Source of the DNA: Lelliottia amnigena
GTDB taxonomy: Bacteria > Pseudomonadota > Gammaproteobacteria > Enterobacterales > Enterobacteriaceae
Direction of reading: 5' to 3'
Assembly (NCBI GenBank): GCA_900635465.1
Contig: LR134135.1
Location: 1,860,001-1,924,000, forward strand
DNA length: 64,000 bases
The notes beneath the pieces were generated by a model. It ran no database searches and was not told the origin of the DNA. It saw only the letters and a program-made list of their open reading frames with translations. Within the stretch, counting starts at the first letter, position 1; each line of letters starts with the position of its first letter. Positions 53,199 through 63,994 of the stretch are shown here, piece by piece. Both the position numbers and the translations under genes were made by a program.

Positions 53199-53858
53199 AT
53201 GCACATTGAAAAGCTGCAGTACATTTTTGACCCACTTTGCGGCTGGTGCTATGCCAGCGCGCCAGCCCTGCATTATCTTGCCCGACACCACGGCGACCGG
53301 CTTGAGCTGATGCCCAGTGGCCTGTTCAGTGATGAGGGGGCGCGGCAGATTACGGCGCAGTGGGCTGAACACGCATGGGCCAACGATCAGCGCATTACAT
53401 CGCTGACCGGACAGCCGTTCAGCGAGAGCTATCACCAACTTCTGCTGTCCGGTACCCGTTTTGATTCGACCTACATGAACCGCGCGCTGACCGCTTTTCA
53501 GCACGCCGGTGCAGCCACAGAGGCGGGCCTGCTCCACGTTCTTCAGCACGCCCGCTACGTTGAGGGTCGCGACACCTCTCGATGCGATGTGGTGGCGGAT
53601 ATCAGCGCCACCTGGGCGCAGGAACACGGTGCTGAGGGTGATGCGGATGATCTGACCAGCCAGTTTGAAGATGATGCCGTGCTGCGCAACCAGACTGAAC
53701 AGCGCATCGCCCGCGTAAAGCGACTCATGCACGAAAAAGGCGTGGGAGGCGTGCCCCTGTTGATTGCCACGGCGTATGGAAAAGAACATATCATCAGCGG
53801 TTACGATCTTTACAGAGGGGAAGAAAGCATCAGCGCAGCGCTGGCCGCACTGGCATAA
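53199..53858 (+). CDS. DsbA-family (FrnE-like) thiol oxidoreductase/isomerase
   Basis: The 219-residue product has a thioredoxin-like fold with the active site FDPLCGWCYASAP near residue 15 (CGWC) and the cis-Pro loop VGGVPLLIA. No signal peptide is present, so it is cytoplasmic, as in the FrnE/2-hydroxychromene-isomerase branch of DsbA-like proteins. The ATG follows AAGGAGGGTGCACT. A decayed WrbA-like quinone reductase lies 33 bp downstream, and a LysR gene is divergent. Confidence 0.87.
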   Translation: MHIEKLQYIFDPLCGWCYASAPALHYLARHHGDRLELMPSGLFSDEGARQITAQWAEHAWANDQRITSLTGQPFSESYHQLLLSGTRFDSTYMNRALTAFQHAGAATEAGLLHVLQHARYVEGRDTSRCDVVADISATWAQEHGAEGDADDLTSQFEDDAVLRNQTEQRIARVKRLMHEKGVGGVPLLIATAYGKEHIISGYDLYRGEESISAALAALA

Positions 53859-53891
53859 CGCAACACGAATTTTCACAGGGTGGCGACTGAA

Positions 53892-54036
53892 ATGGCAAAC
53901 GTCGCAATCGTATTGTTTAACGGTTAAGGACATACTGCCGTAGCAGGCAGAGGCCATTAAGCAGGACGCGTAAAGGGTAGTAGGGGTCTACATCACCGCT
54001 CTGCGCATTGATGATAACGCCGGACTACCTGGTGGC
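53892..54036 (+). pseudogene. WrbA-like NAD(P)H:quinone oxidoreductase remnant
   Basis: The segment begins MANVAIVLFNG, then a stop stands where the family has tyrosine, then GHTAV. After a one-base shift it reads QAEAIKQDA and then VVGVYITALRIDD. These match in order the start of flavodoxin-fold WrbA-type reductases (MANVAIV.FNGYGHTA.QAEA...RIDD). The rest of the gene is missing and the esterase gene follows. Several independent lesions show real decay rather than sequencing error. Confidence 0.65.
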
Positions 54037-54100
54037 AGATTTGACCTGAAAGCCAGGCAGGAACCGGAATTGCACGGGGCAAATTTCAGAAGGAATACGA

Positions 54101-55621
54101 ATGAAATATTTACTGGGCAGTGCATTGATTGTCGCAAGTTCATTATCTTTTGCTGGTGCGCCTGCTCCTGTTGTCGACACCGAGGCGGGTAAGGTTCAGG
54201 GATACCGTACCGAAGAGGGCATCTTCATTTATAAAGGGATCCCCTATGCGGCCAACCCCTTTACCCCGGAACGACGGTTTCAGAACCCTCAGTCCGTGCA
54301 GCCCTGGAGGGGTATAAAAGCAACCCTCTCTGACTCGCCCGTGCCGCAACCGGGAAGAAGCTCAGCGCAACGGCTGGTCGGTCATGCCGGCGACCTGACC
54401 CTCAACATATGGCGGCCTGACAATATTGAAGGGAAATTGCCCGTCATGGTGTGGATCCCCGGAGGAGCCTGGATCAGGGAAGATGCCACAGAGTCTGTTT
54501 ATGACGGAAGCGTGTTTGCTAAAAAAGGCGTCATGGTTGTCACAGTAAACTATAGGGTGGGCGTGGATGGCTTTATGCATTTTGCTCAACGTCCAGACAA
54601 CCGCGGCATTGCAGACCAGATTGCTGCGCTTAAATGGGTTCAACGGAATATTGCAAACTTCGGAGGCGATCCGGGCAGAGTGACACTCTTCGGGCAATCC
54701 GCAGGAGCGGGAAGCGTCGCCATCCATTTAGGCAATCCAGAGACGAAAGGGCTTTACCAGCAGGCTATTTTGCAAAGCCCTCCGATGCAATGGATTAGCC
54801 CGGCTGATGCAAGCCGAATCACCCGGCAATTTACCGACAATCTGGGGATTCCTGCCGACCCCGAAGCCGTCGCCAGGGTGCCTTTTGAGGATCTGGTTCA
54901 GAACGTCCTGAAAGTCGGGGAACAAATCAAAGATGCAGCCCAATGGGGAAGGCTTTCTCTTGGCGGCACGGCATTTTTGCCGGTTGCAGACGGTAAAATC
55001 ATCATCAAAAGCCCCATGGAAGATCTGGCGATGACGGACAGCAATCGCGTTCCTGTGATTGTGGGCAGCACCGACAGTGAGTTCAGACTCTATTTGCTCC
55101 CCGGCGACGGCATACAAAAAATCACTATTAAGGATGTGAACACGGTGATTGATGAGCTGGGTCTCCCTGCTAGTGCTCTGCAGGCTTATACAAAAAACAG
55201 TATCAGTGCGGAAAGTCCGGGCGACATTTACGCCCAAATCATGTCGGACTATACGTTCAGGATGCCGGCGCTGAACATAGCTCGTCTGTTGAGCCGCAAT
55301 CAAAACACGTGGTTTTATGACTTTTCCTGGCGGTCACCAGCCTACAATGGCCGTCTGGGCGCCGCCCATTTTGTGGATGTGCCCTTTACGTTCGGAACGA
55401 TTCACACAAAAGAAGCGGAAAACTTTGTCGGCGTGAACCCGCCCCAGTCTTTGTCTGACAGTATTAATAATGCCTGGGCCGCCTTTGCTAAATATGGCAA
55501 TCCGGGGTGGCCGCATTATTCAAACAACGACAATAAGACGATGGTGTTTGATACCACAAGCCGGATAGAAACTCTCAAGGATCCTCAAATTTCGGCACTG
55601 TGGGATAAATTCCAATACTGA
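54101..55621 (+). CDS. secreted type-B carboxylesterase
   Basis: The 506-residue alpha/beta hydrolase has a signal peptide (MKYLLGSALIVASSLSFAGA), the type-B N-terminal block GKVQGYRTEEGIFIYKGIPYA.PF, and the oxyanion motif WIPGGAW. The nucleophile elbow is LFGQSAGAGSVAIHL, with an acidic residue in GSTDSEFRL and the catalytic histidine in LGAAHFVDVPFTFG. It should hydrolyse carboxylic esters in the periplasm or outside the cell; the substrate is unknown. It lies downstream of the decayed quinone reductase in the island. Confidence 0.88.
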   Translation: MKYLLGSALIVASSLSFAGAPAPVVDTEAGKVQGYRTEEGIFIYKGIPYAANPFTPERRFQNPQSVQPWRGIKATLSDSPVPQPGRSSAQRLVGHAGDLTLNIWRPDNIEGKLPVMVWIPGGAWIREDATESVYDGSVFAKKGVMVVTVNYRVGVDGFMHFAQRPDNRGIADQIAALKWVQRNIANFGGDPGRVTLFGQSAGAGSVAIHLGNPETKGLYQQAILQSPPMQWISPADASRITRQFTDNLGIPADPEAVARVPFEDLVQNVLKVGEQIKDAAQWGRLSLGGTAFLPVADGKIIIKSPMEDLAMTDSNRVPVIVGSTDSEFRLYLLPGDGIQKITIKDVNTVIDELGLPASALQAYTKNSISAESPGDIYAQIMSDYTFRMPALNIARLLSRNQNTWFYDFSWRSPAYNGRLGAAHFVDVPFTFGTIHTKEAENFVGVNPPQSLSDSINNAWAAFAKYGNPGWPHYSNNDNKTMVFDTTSRIETLKDPQISALWDKFQY

Positions 55622-56069
55622 CTATCCATTTACTGTGGCCTTAATGGCTGTAAGGCGTGTTCGGCAAGAAAGGGTTTTCGTTCTGGTTTCACTGTCCGGC
55701 TTGTAACCATGATGGTAAACCCTTTCTGCCTGCCGTGTCGTTTAATTACAACGTACTGAAATAATGATTATTTTTTAGTTATGGCTTTGTTATGAGAGTT
55801 CCCATGAGCTGTGCCTTTAAAAGCCACCAGGCAAACATTTCAATCATATCGGACGCTGCGTTACGCCTTGGGTGTTGGTCTGCAACCACGGCGTTCGGCT
55901 TCTGGAGTCCGTTCTTACTCTCGTCCACGTCAGCCATGTTACAAAAGCAGACGTCTCATAAGGATAAGGCATAAGCCAACGATCAAAGTATCAGGGCTTA
56001 TTTTTATCGCATTTCGTTATCGGGTCTCGATTAATATAATCTAACGAAACCAGAAATCGGGATGCGACC
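55622..56069. other. 448-bp region between esterase and chrA
   Basis: No intact gene is recognised. An imperfect inverted repeat (about 11 bp, AGAAAGGGTTT at 55667-55677 and AAACCCTTTCT at 55717-55727) flanks a 39-base centre. A short frame there encodes FHCPACNHDGKP, possibly the end of a decayed zinc-ribbon or transposase gene. A 60-codon frame at 55792 has no recognisable family. Confidence 0.4.
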
Positions 56070-57275
56070 ATGAGCGATATTGCCAGGCCTGACCACAATC
56101 CTTGGGCTCTTTTTCTGATCTTTCTTCGACTGGGTCTGACCTCCTTTGGCGGCCCGATTGCCCATTTGGGCTACTTTCACGATGAGTTTGTGACGCGGCG
56201 GAAGTGGTTGACCGAGCGCAGCTATGCAGACTTAGTCGCTCTCTGTCAGTTCCTGCCAGGGCCTGCAAGCAGCCAGGTCGGCATGGCGATCGGGTTGTTC
56301 CGATGTGGTTATACGGGAGCGTTAGCTGCATGGGCTGGCTTCACGTTGCCATCAGCAGTGGCGCTGATCCTCTTTGCGCTGGGGATGGCCAGCGACGGGA
56401 ATGTGATGCCGTTGGGGGTGCTGCAAGGGTTAAAGGTGGTGGCCGTAGCGGTGGTAGCACAAGCTGTATGGGGTATGGCTCGTAATCTCTGCCCGGATAC
56501 ACCGCGTATCACCATCATGGCGGCAGTGACCTGCTTTGTGCTTCTTGTGCCGTCGGCATGGGGGCAGGTGGGGGCTATCGTCATTGCTGCTGCCATTGGT
56601 CTATTGCTGTTTAAACCCCAGAAGAGGTCAATACATGACCCACTGCCGATCGCCATACGGCGTCGCGTCGGATTGTTGTGGCTCACATTGTTCTTTGTGC
56701 TACTGACAGGGTTGCCATTACTGACGGCGATGTTTCCTAATCAGACTTTATCACTGGTGAGTGTCTTCTACCGGGCCGGTTCACTGGTATTTGGGGGTGG
56801 GCATGTCGTACTACCGTTGCTGCAAGCTGAAGTGGTGCCTACCGGCTGGGTAAGCAAAGATACATTTCTGGCCGGCTACGGTGCTACCCAGGCCGTTCCT
56901 GGCCCCTTGTTCACCTTTGCGGCGTTTCTCGGCGCTTCACTAAATCATGGACCCTCCGGCTGGTTCGGCGGCCTGGTCTGTCTGCTGGCGATCTTCGCGC
57001 CATCCTTCCTGTTGATCGTGGGTGCCTTACCTTTCTGGGAGCATCTGCGCCGCAACACCCGTGTTCAAGCGGCATTATTAGGTGTTAATGCGGCCGTGGT
57101 TGGCCTGTTGTTAGCAGCCCTCTATCAACCAGTGTGGACGAGCGCGATTCGCACACCGCAAGACTTCATTCTGGCGCTTTTGGCACTGGTTGCTCTATTG
57201 TTCTGGAAGTTACCGCCGTGGCTGGTTGTGATGAGCAGTGCTATTGGGGGCTGGTTGTTCAGTGTAGCCCTGTGA
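56070..57275 (+). CDS. chrA: chromate transporter ChrA
   Basis: The 401-residue inner-membrane protein has two tandem CHR domains. The first begins FLRLGLTSFGGPIAHLGYFHDEFV...LPGPASSQVGMAIG; the second begins FYRAGSLVFGGGHVVLPLLQAEVV...QAVPGPLFTFAAFLG. The long two-domain form pumps chromate out using the membrane potential and gives chromate resistance. The ATG is at 56070. It is the island gene nearest rstA. Confidence 0.92.
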   Translation: MSDIARPDHNPWALFLIFLRLGLTSFGGPIAHLGYFHDEFVTRRKWLTERSYADLVALCQFLPGPASSQVGMAIGLFRCGYTGALAAWAGFTLPSAVALILFALGMASDGNVMPLGVLQGLKVVAVAVVAQAVWGMARNLCPDTPRITIMAAVTCFVLLVPSAWGQVGAIVIAAAIGLLLFKPQKRSIHDPLPIAIRRRVGLLWLTLFFVLLTGLPLLTAMFPNQTLSLVSVFYRAGSLVFGGGHVVLPLLQAEVVPTGWVSKDTFLAGYGATQAVPGPLFTFAAFLGASLNHGPSGWFGGLVCLLAIFAPSFLLIVGALPFWEHLRRNTRVQAALLGVNAAVVGLLLAALYQPVWTSAIRTPQDFILALLALVALLFWKLPPWLVVMSSAIGGWLFSVAL

Positions 57276-57410
57276 GTTTAGGGACGTATTGGGGCAAAGG
57301 GGCATGTTGAAGTCTGCTTTTGACCCTATATTTCTGTTGCGGGAAACATTCAACCTACTGAAATTAAATAATATTTAAGTAATCACAATAGGTTGAAGGA
57401 TTTGGCGCTA

Positions 57411-57440
57411 ATAAAATGGAACAATCAGCGTTTTCATGAA
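57411..57440 (-). repeat. degenerate copy of rstB 5' end beside rstA, candidate att site
   Basis: On the minus strand, 31 bp after the rstA stop, the sequence reads TTCATGAAAACGCTG... to TTTTAT and then a TAG. It encodes MKTLIVPFY-stop, against MKKLFVQFY for the intact rstB. About 25 of 30 bases match 44186-44215. It marks the other end of the 13-kb island, in the position where rstB would normally begin. Confidence 0.6.
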
Positions 57441-57468
57441 CGGATCCGGATGACGGATGACAAAGTAA

Positions 57469-58185
57469 TCAGGTTTCCCAGGCGTGCGGAGCGAAAAGAT
57501 AGCCTTTGTTACGCACGGTTTTGATGCGGTAGGGTTCGGTCGCGTTATCCAGCAATTTTTTTCTCAGGCGCGAAATCGCGACGTCAACGCTGCGATCCAT
57601 CCCATCGTAACTCACCCCGCGCAAGTTTTTCAGCAGCGCGTCGCGATCCATAATCTGACCGGCATGCGTGGCAAGCTCCCACAGCAGGTCGAAATCGGCA
57701 GTCGAAAGGGCGACATCCGTGCCCGACAGCAGAACCTGACGATTCACAGGGTCAATGGATAGCGTGCCGAAGCGCATGGCTTTGTACGGTGTAAGAGCCG
57801 GAGACGGCATTTGATTTTCTGCGGCGACACGCTGGCGTAAATGAAGACGCAGGCGCGCGAGCAGAACAGCAGGCGGCGTGGTTTTAAGAATGTAATCGTT
57901 CGCCCCCATTTCCAGTGACAGAATGTGGTTCATGTCGCTATCAAGCGAGGTGAGCAAAACGATAGGGCCATCCCATTGCGCGCGCAAATCGCGACACACG
58001 GTCATACCGTCTTTTCCGGGCAGCATGATATCCAGCAGGACCAGATCGGGTTTTTCACGCAGCACAACCTCTTCTGCGCGGTCACCGCGTGGCTCAACGA
58101 CGACATCCATATCGTGTTTTCCGAGGTAGGCTGCGATAAGCTGGCCAACTTCGGGTTCATCCTCAACAAAAACGATCTTATTCAT
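57469..58185 (-). CDS. rstA: response regulator RstA
   Basis: RstA is an OmpR/PhoB-type regulator, under PhoP control in E. coli. The 238-residue product has a receiver domain with the phosphorylated aspartate in DLVLLDIMLPGKDGM and the conserved lysine in NDYILKTTPPAVLLARL. A winged-helix DNA-binding domain follows (STADFDLLWELATHAGQIMDRDALLKNLRG). Its partner kinase gene rstB would normally follow directly but lies about 13 kb away. Confidence 0.96.
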   Translation of the reverse strand: MNKIVFVEDEPEVGQLIAAYLGKHDMDVVVEPRGDRAEEVVLREKPDLVLLDIMLPGKDGMTVCRDLRAQWDGPIVLLTSLDSDMNHILSLEMGANDYILKTTPPAVLLARLRLHLRQRVAAENQMPSPALTPYKAMRFGTLSIDPVNRQVLLSGTDVALSTADFDLLWELATHAGQIMDRDALLKNLRGVSYDGMDRSVDVAISRLRKKLLDNATEPYRIKTVRNKGYLFAPHAWET

Positions 58186-58311
58186 AAAACGTCTGTATCG
58201 CGAAAAATGTCAACATACACCGCGTCACCTCAACCTTCCATTAATCTTTCATAATTATCCTCAGTTCCGCTATTCTGGCCGTTATTGTTATTTGATTGTT
58301 AAGGGAAAAGG

Positions 58312-58647
58312 ATGGCGCTTTTGTTGAAGGCGGTGCTGGGTGCGCTGGTGGTGGTATTGATAGGTCTATTGGCGAAAACGAAAAATTATTATATTGCTGG
58401 CCTGATTCCGTTATTCCCAACGTTTGCGCTGATCGCCCACTATATTGTGGCGTCGGAGCGTGGGATTGACGCGTTGCGCACGACTATCGTGTTTGGCATG
58501 TGGTCCATTATTCCCTATTTTATTTATCTGCTGTCGCTGTGGTATTTCACGGCGTTGATGCGTTTACCCCTGGCGCTGGGCGGGGCCGTGGTGTGCTGGA
58601 GCCTCAGCGCCTGGGTGTTAATCTTCTTCTGGAGCCGTTTTCACTAA
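58312..58647 (+). CDS. ydgC: YdgC GlpM-like inner-membrane protein
   Basis: The 111-residue protein has four predicted membrane segments and begins MALLLKAVLGALVVVLIGLLAKTKNYYIAGLIPLFPTFALIAHY, matching YdgC/GlpM-type proteins. Its function is unknown. It diverges from rstA and its end overlaps the end of convergent folM by four bases. Confidence 0.88.
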   Translation: MALLLKAVLGALVVVLIGLLAKTKNYYIAGLIPLFPTFALIAHYIVASERGIDALRTTIVFGMWSIIPYFIYLLSLWYFTALMRLPLALGGAVVCWSLSAWVLIFFWSRFH

Positions 58648-59366
58648 TTCAACGGACGACCGCCGTCGACGCCAAACGAACGCCCAGTGACATAGCAACT
58701 GGTCAGCAGATAATCGATCAGGTCGATCACTTCTTTTTCGCCAGGCACAATTTTCATCAGCGATTTATTCAGCGCTTTCTGACGGTATTCCGCGTCGTCT
58801 TCTTCGTTAAACAGAATTAACGAAGGCGCGATCGCGTTGACCTTTACCTCCGGCGCCAGTTTGCGCGCGAACGAGCGGGTCATGTTATCCAGCGCGGCTT
58901 TGCTTGCCGCATAGGCAATATGCTTATCGCTGCCGCGCTCTACAACATAATCGGTGAAATGAATAATGTCGCTGGCGGCGTGGCCCTGACCGCGTAGTAA
59001 TTCTTCGAGCGCATGATTCAACAGATAAGGCGCGTGAACGTGGATCTGCAGCATGCAGGCGAGCGTTTCGCTGAGCGGTGTGCTGGGGGTTTCAGCCTGC
59101 CATGCGCTGGCATTATGAATAATGGCGCGCAATCCGCGGGTGGTGGACTTCACCGTTTCGGCAAATCTCAGAATCCCTTCGTCTGTAGAAAAATCGGCCT
59201 GAATGCAGGTGGCTCCTGCCTGGCGTAATCCTTCTATCGAGGGATATTCGTTGCGATAGCTCACGATAACCGGCTGGTGAAGCGTGAGAAAGTGGTGGGC
59301 AAGGGCGAGGCCGATACGTCGGCCTCCACCGGTAATCAGAATGGGGCGTTGTGGCGCTTTTCCCAT
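58644..59366 (-). CDS. folM: dihydromonapterin reductase FolM
   Basis: FolM is a pteridine-specific SDR that reduces dihydromonapterin, and weakly dihydrofolate, to the tetrahydro forms. The 240-residue product has the NADPH motif ITGGGRRIGLALA, the arginine-rich turn typical of pteridine reductases, HNASAW, the catalytic YAASKAALDNMTRSFA and a terminal GRSFGVDGGRPLN. It is convergent with ydgC and downstream of ydgI. Confidence 0.93.
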   Translation of the reverse strand: MGKAPQRPILITGGGRRIGLALAHHFLTLHQPVIVSYRNEYPSIEGLRQAGATCIQADFSTDEGILRFAETVKSTTRGLRAIIHNASAWQAETPSTPLSETLACMLQIHVHAPYLLNHALEELLRGQGHAASDIIHFTDYVVERGSDKHIAYAASKAALDNMTRSFARKLAPEVKVNAIAPSLILFNEEDDAEYRQKALNKSLMKIVPGEKEVIDLIDYLLTSCYVTGRSFGVDGGRPLN

Positions 59367-59406
59367 CGTGTTCTCCTTTTCAGTTCGACAATGGGAAAGA
59401 GTGCGC

Positions 59407-60789
59407 TTATCCCATTAACTTCCACGTTGCCGGTACGGATGCAACCAGTAACAGACCAATCAATGCCAGTTCGCGTCGTTTCAGCGCGTGGCTAAGCTGA
59501 TGCGTGCGGCGGGCATAAATAAATACCAGCAGACCTGGCGCGTAAAGCACCACTGAAAGCAGCAGATGCATTGGCCCGGAAGCATACAGTAACCATAACC
59601 CATAGAGACAAGCACCGACACCCACCACGTAATGCACGGGACGGGTGGCTATTTTTAGCAAATAGGCGCCAACAAGGAAATAGGGTACCAGAATCATCTC
59701 GGAGGCAATGGTCAGCAGGGTGTTATAGTCTGAACCTGTGAGCCAGATCAGCACCAGACAGATCTGGACGCTGATGTTGGTCAGCCACAGAGACGCTGAA
59801 GGCGCGCTGTTCTGGTTCTGGCGCGCAAACAAACGCGGGAAAGCTTTGTGCGTGGCGGCAAGAAAAGGCACTTCTGCTGCCATAATCGTCCAGCTCAGGT
59901 ACGCGCCGCACACCGAAACAATCAGCCCCGCAGCAATCACCACATCGCCCCAGGATCCCATCATTTTGACCATCAGGCCTGCCATGGAAGGGTTACGCAT
60001 TTGCGCCAGTTCGGGACGGGCAACAACACCAATAGACAGCAACGTGACCAGCAGATAGACGCTTAACGCAGCCAAAACGGCCAGCAGCGTGGCGCGCCCG
60101 ACATCGCGTTTATTACGCGCCCTTGCCGAAACCACCACCGCGCCTTCTACCCCAATAAACACCCACAGCGTGATGAGCATGGTGTTTTTGACTTGTTCCC
60201 AGACAGGAACGCCCAGCGCCACGCCGCTGAAATCAAGGGTGAAAACGTCGAGACGGAACGCGACAAACGCCAGGACGATAAACAGGCCCAGCGGAACCAG
60301 TTTCGCCAGCGTCGCGACAAGATTAATGCTCGCCGCCGTCTGCACGCCACGCAGGACCAGAAAATGGACAAGCCACAGCAGAACCGACGCACCGACAATA
60401 GATTGCCAGGTGTTGCCATCGCCAAAGAAACGCAGTTCAGGGGTATCGGTAAAGAAACTCAGGGCGGAGAAAACAATCACCAGATAGGAGACGTTGGCGA
60501 TGACGGCGCACAACCAGTAGCCCCAGGCGGAACAAAAGCCGATTAACTCGCCAAATCCAGCCCGCGCGTAAGTGAATATTCCGCCATCTAAATCCGGGCG
60601 GATACGCGTCAGCAATAACATGGCAAACGCCAGCAGTAGGATCCCCACGCCGGTGATGGCCCAACCGATGAGCAACGCCGCAGGGCTTGCGACTTCGGCC
60701 ATATTCTGCGGCAAACTGAAGACGCCTGCGCCCAGCATGGAGCTTAAAACAAGCGCAGTTAATGCGCTCAGGCCAAGTTTCTTTTCCAT
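59407..60789 (-). CDS. ydgI: YdgI APC-family basic amino acid/polyamine antiporter
   Basis: The 460-residue inner-membrane protein has about 12 membrane segments. The APC-family start is LGLSALTALVLSSMLGAGVFSLPQNMAEVASPAALLIGWAITGVG, and WVFIGVEGAVVVSARARNKRDVGRAT is typical of the arginine/ornithine and lysine antiporters (ArcD/LysI type). The exact substrate is untested here. It is transcribed toward folM with 40 bp between. Confidence 0.9.
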   Translation of the reverse strand: MEKKLGLSALTALVLSSMLGAGVFSLPQNMAEVASPAALLIGWAITGVGILLLAFAMLLLTRIRPDLDGGIFTYARAGFGELIGFCSAWGYWLCAVIANVSYLVIVFSALSFFTDTPELRFFGDGNTWQSIVGASVLLWLVHFLVLRGVQTAASINLVATLAKLVPLGLFIVLAFVAFRLDVFTLDFSGVALGVPVWEQVKNTMLITLWVFIGVEGAVVVSARARNKRDVGRATLLAVLAALSVYLLVTLLSIGVVARPELAQMRNPSMAGLMVKMMGSWGDVVIAAGLIVSVCGAYLSWTIMAAEVPFLAATHKAFPRLFARQNQNSAPSASLWLTNISVQICLVLIWLTGSDYNTLLTIASEMILVPYFLVGAYLLKIATRPVHYVVGVGACLYGLWLLYASGPMHLLLSVVLYAPGLLVFIYARRTHQLSHALKRRELALIGLLLVASVPATWKLMG

Positions 60790-60933
60790 TGGCTTCCTGT
60801 TATGAAAGGTCCAAATCCAGAATAATTATTTCGCACAGGCGCATAAAAATGGTGGATCACACTAAGGCGCGGGATTTTACGGAGTGTCTTGCTGGCATGC
60901 AATGATGTGAGGCAGAATTTCGATCAAATTAAG

Positions 60934-60960
60934 AAAAAAGGCGGCATTGCGCCGCCTTTT
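60934..60960 (-). terminator. ydgH rho-independent terminator
   Basis: AAAAGGCGGC-ATTGC-GCCGCCTTTT forms a 10-bp stem with flanking A and T runs, 16 bp after the ydgH stop and upstream of ydgI. Confidence 0.88.
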
Positions 60961-60976
60961 CAGATCCGTGGTGCTG

Positions 60977-61920
60977 TTACTTGTACAGGTCGGCGCTGAT
61001 GGTGATGTTATTACCACGTTCCTGCCACTGGCGGGTGATGTGATAATACTTAGCCCCTTTCTTCTGCGCGCGTTTGGCAACCTGGTACGAAATTTCCGTC
61101 ATGTTGCCGTAGTTGCCGGTGAACTTCACGCTGTCGAACGGAACCATCTGCGCTGCGGCAGCTTTGTTCAGCTCTTCAATTTTCGTGCCGTCCGGCAGGG
61201 TCACGGTATAGCGACCCCTTTAGAGGATTGCGTTTCAAAGAAACGGCCCACATCAGAACTTGGTGCAGCAGAGGTTGCCACGCCTGGAATTTCAACGGCC
61301 TTAGCCGCTGCACCGCCGGTCGCCAGCGCCGCACGTCCGGCTTCTGAATCCGCTGGAATCGCATCCGGGCTCTGCAGAACACGTTTTTTCGCATCAGCTT
61401 TATAGATATAAGCAGTGATACGCTGATTGCCGCCCTGGTTAGCATCCACCTGGCGCACGATATAGAAAGAGGCAGCCCCTTTCGCTTTCGCAGCTTTAGT
61501 GATGGCGTCGTTAACTTCTGGCTGGCTGCGATAGAAACCCTGAACAGTAACGGTGTCGAAAGGCTCAAGCGCAATAGCCTGGTCTTTTGGCAGTTCCGTT
61601 ACGCCGTTAATCACGCGATTTTTTGGCGCGTCAGCTTTCGGGGCATCTTGTTTATAAAGCGCAACCGTAACGCGTTGGTTACCGCTGTTACCATGGTCGG
61701 AGCTATCAACCACGTAGAATGAGGCTGCGCCGACTTTATCGGCCAGTTTTGATGCGGCTGCTACGGCTTCGCTGATGGTGTTATAACGACCCACTATAAC
61801 GGTCTGATCGAAAGGTTTTAACGCGGCCGCTTGCTCCGGCGTTAACTCTGTTGCAGCGTTAGCAGACAAGGCGGTCACAGAAAGAAGTACGGACGCCAGG
61901 AGAGTGTTCTTAAGCTTCAT
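60977..61920 (-). CDS. ydgH: YdgH periplasmic DUF1471 protein (single-base frameshift in this sequence)
   Basis: YdgH is a secreted protein built from DUF1471 (BhsA/McbA-like) domains, linked to envelope homeostasis. It has a signal peptide (MKLKNTLLASVLLSVTALSANA) and three repeats of the domain: LKPFDQTVIVGRYNTISEA...ASFYVVDSSD, LEPFDTVTVQGFYRSQPEV...ASFYIVRQVD and MVPFDSVKFTGNYGNMTEI...AKYYHITRQW. The frame breaks near 61213: one missing base, and restoring it gives SSKGVRYTVTLPDGTKIEELNKA. The corrected length is 314 residues, as in E. coli. A sequencing error is likely. Confidence 0.92.
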
Positions 61921-63984
<2,064 letters not shown>

Positions 63985-63994
63985 GGGGTAGCAT

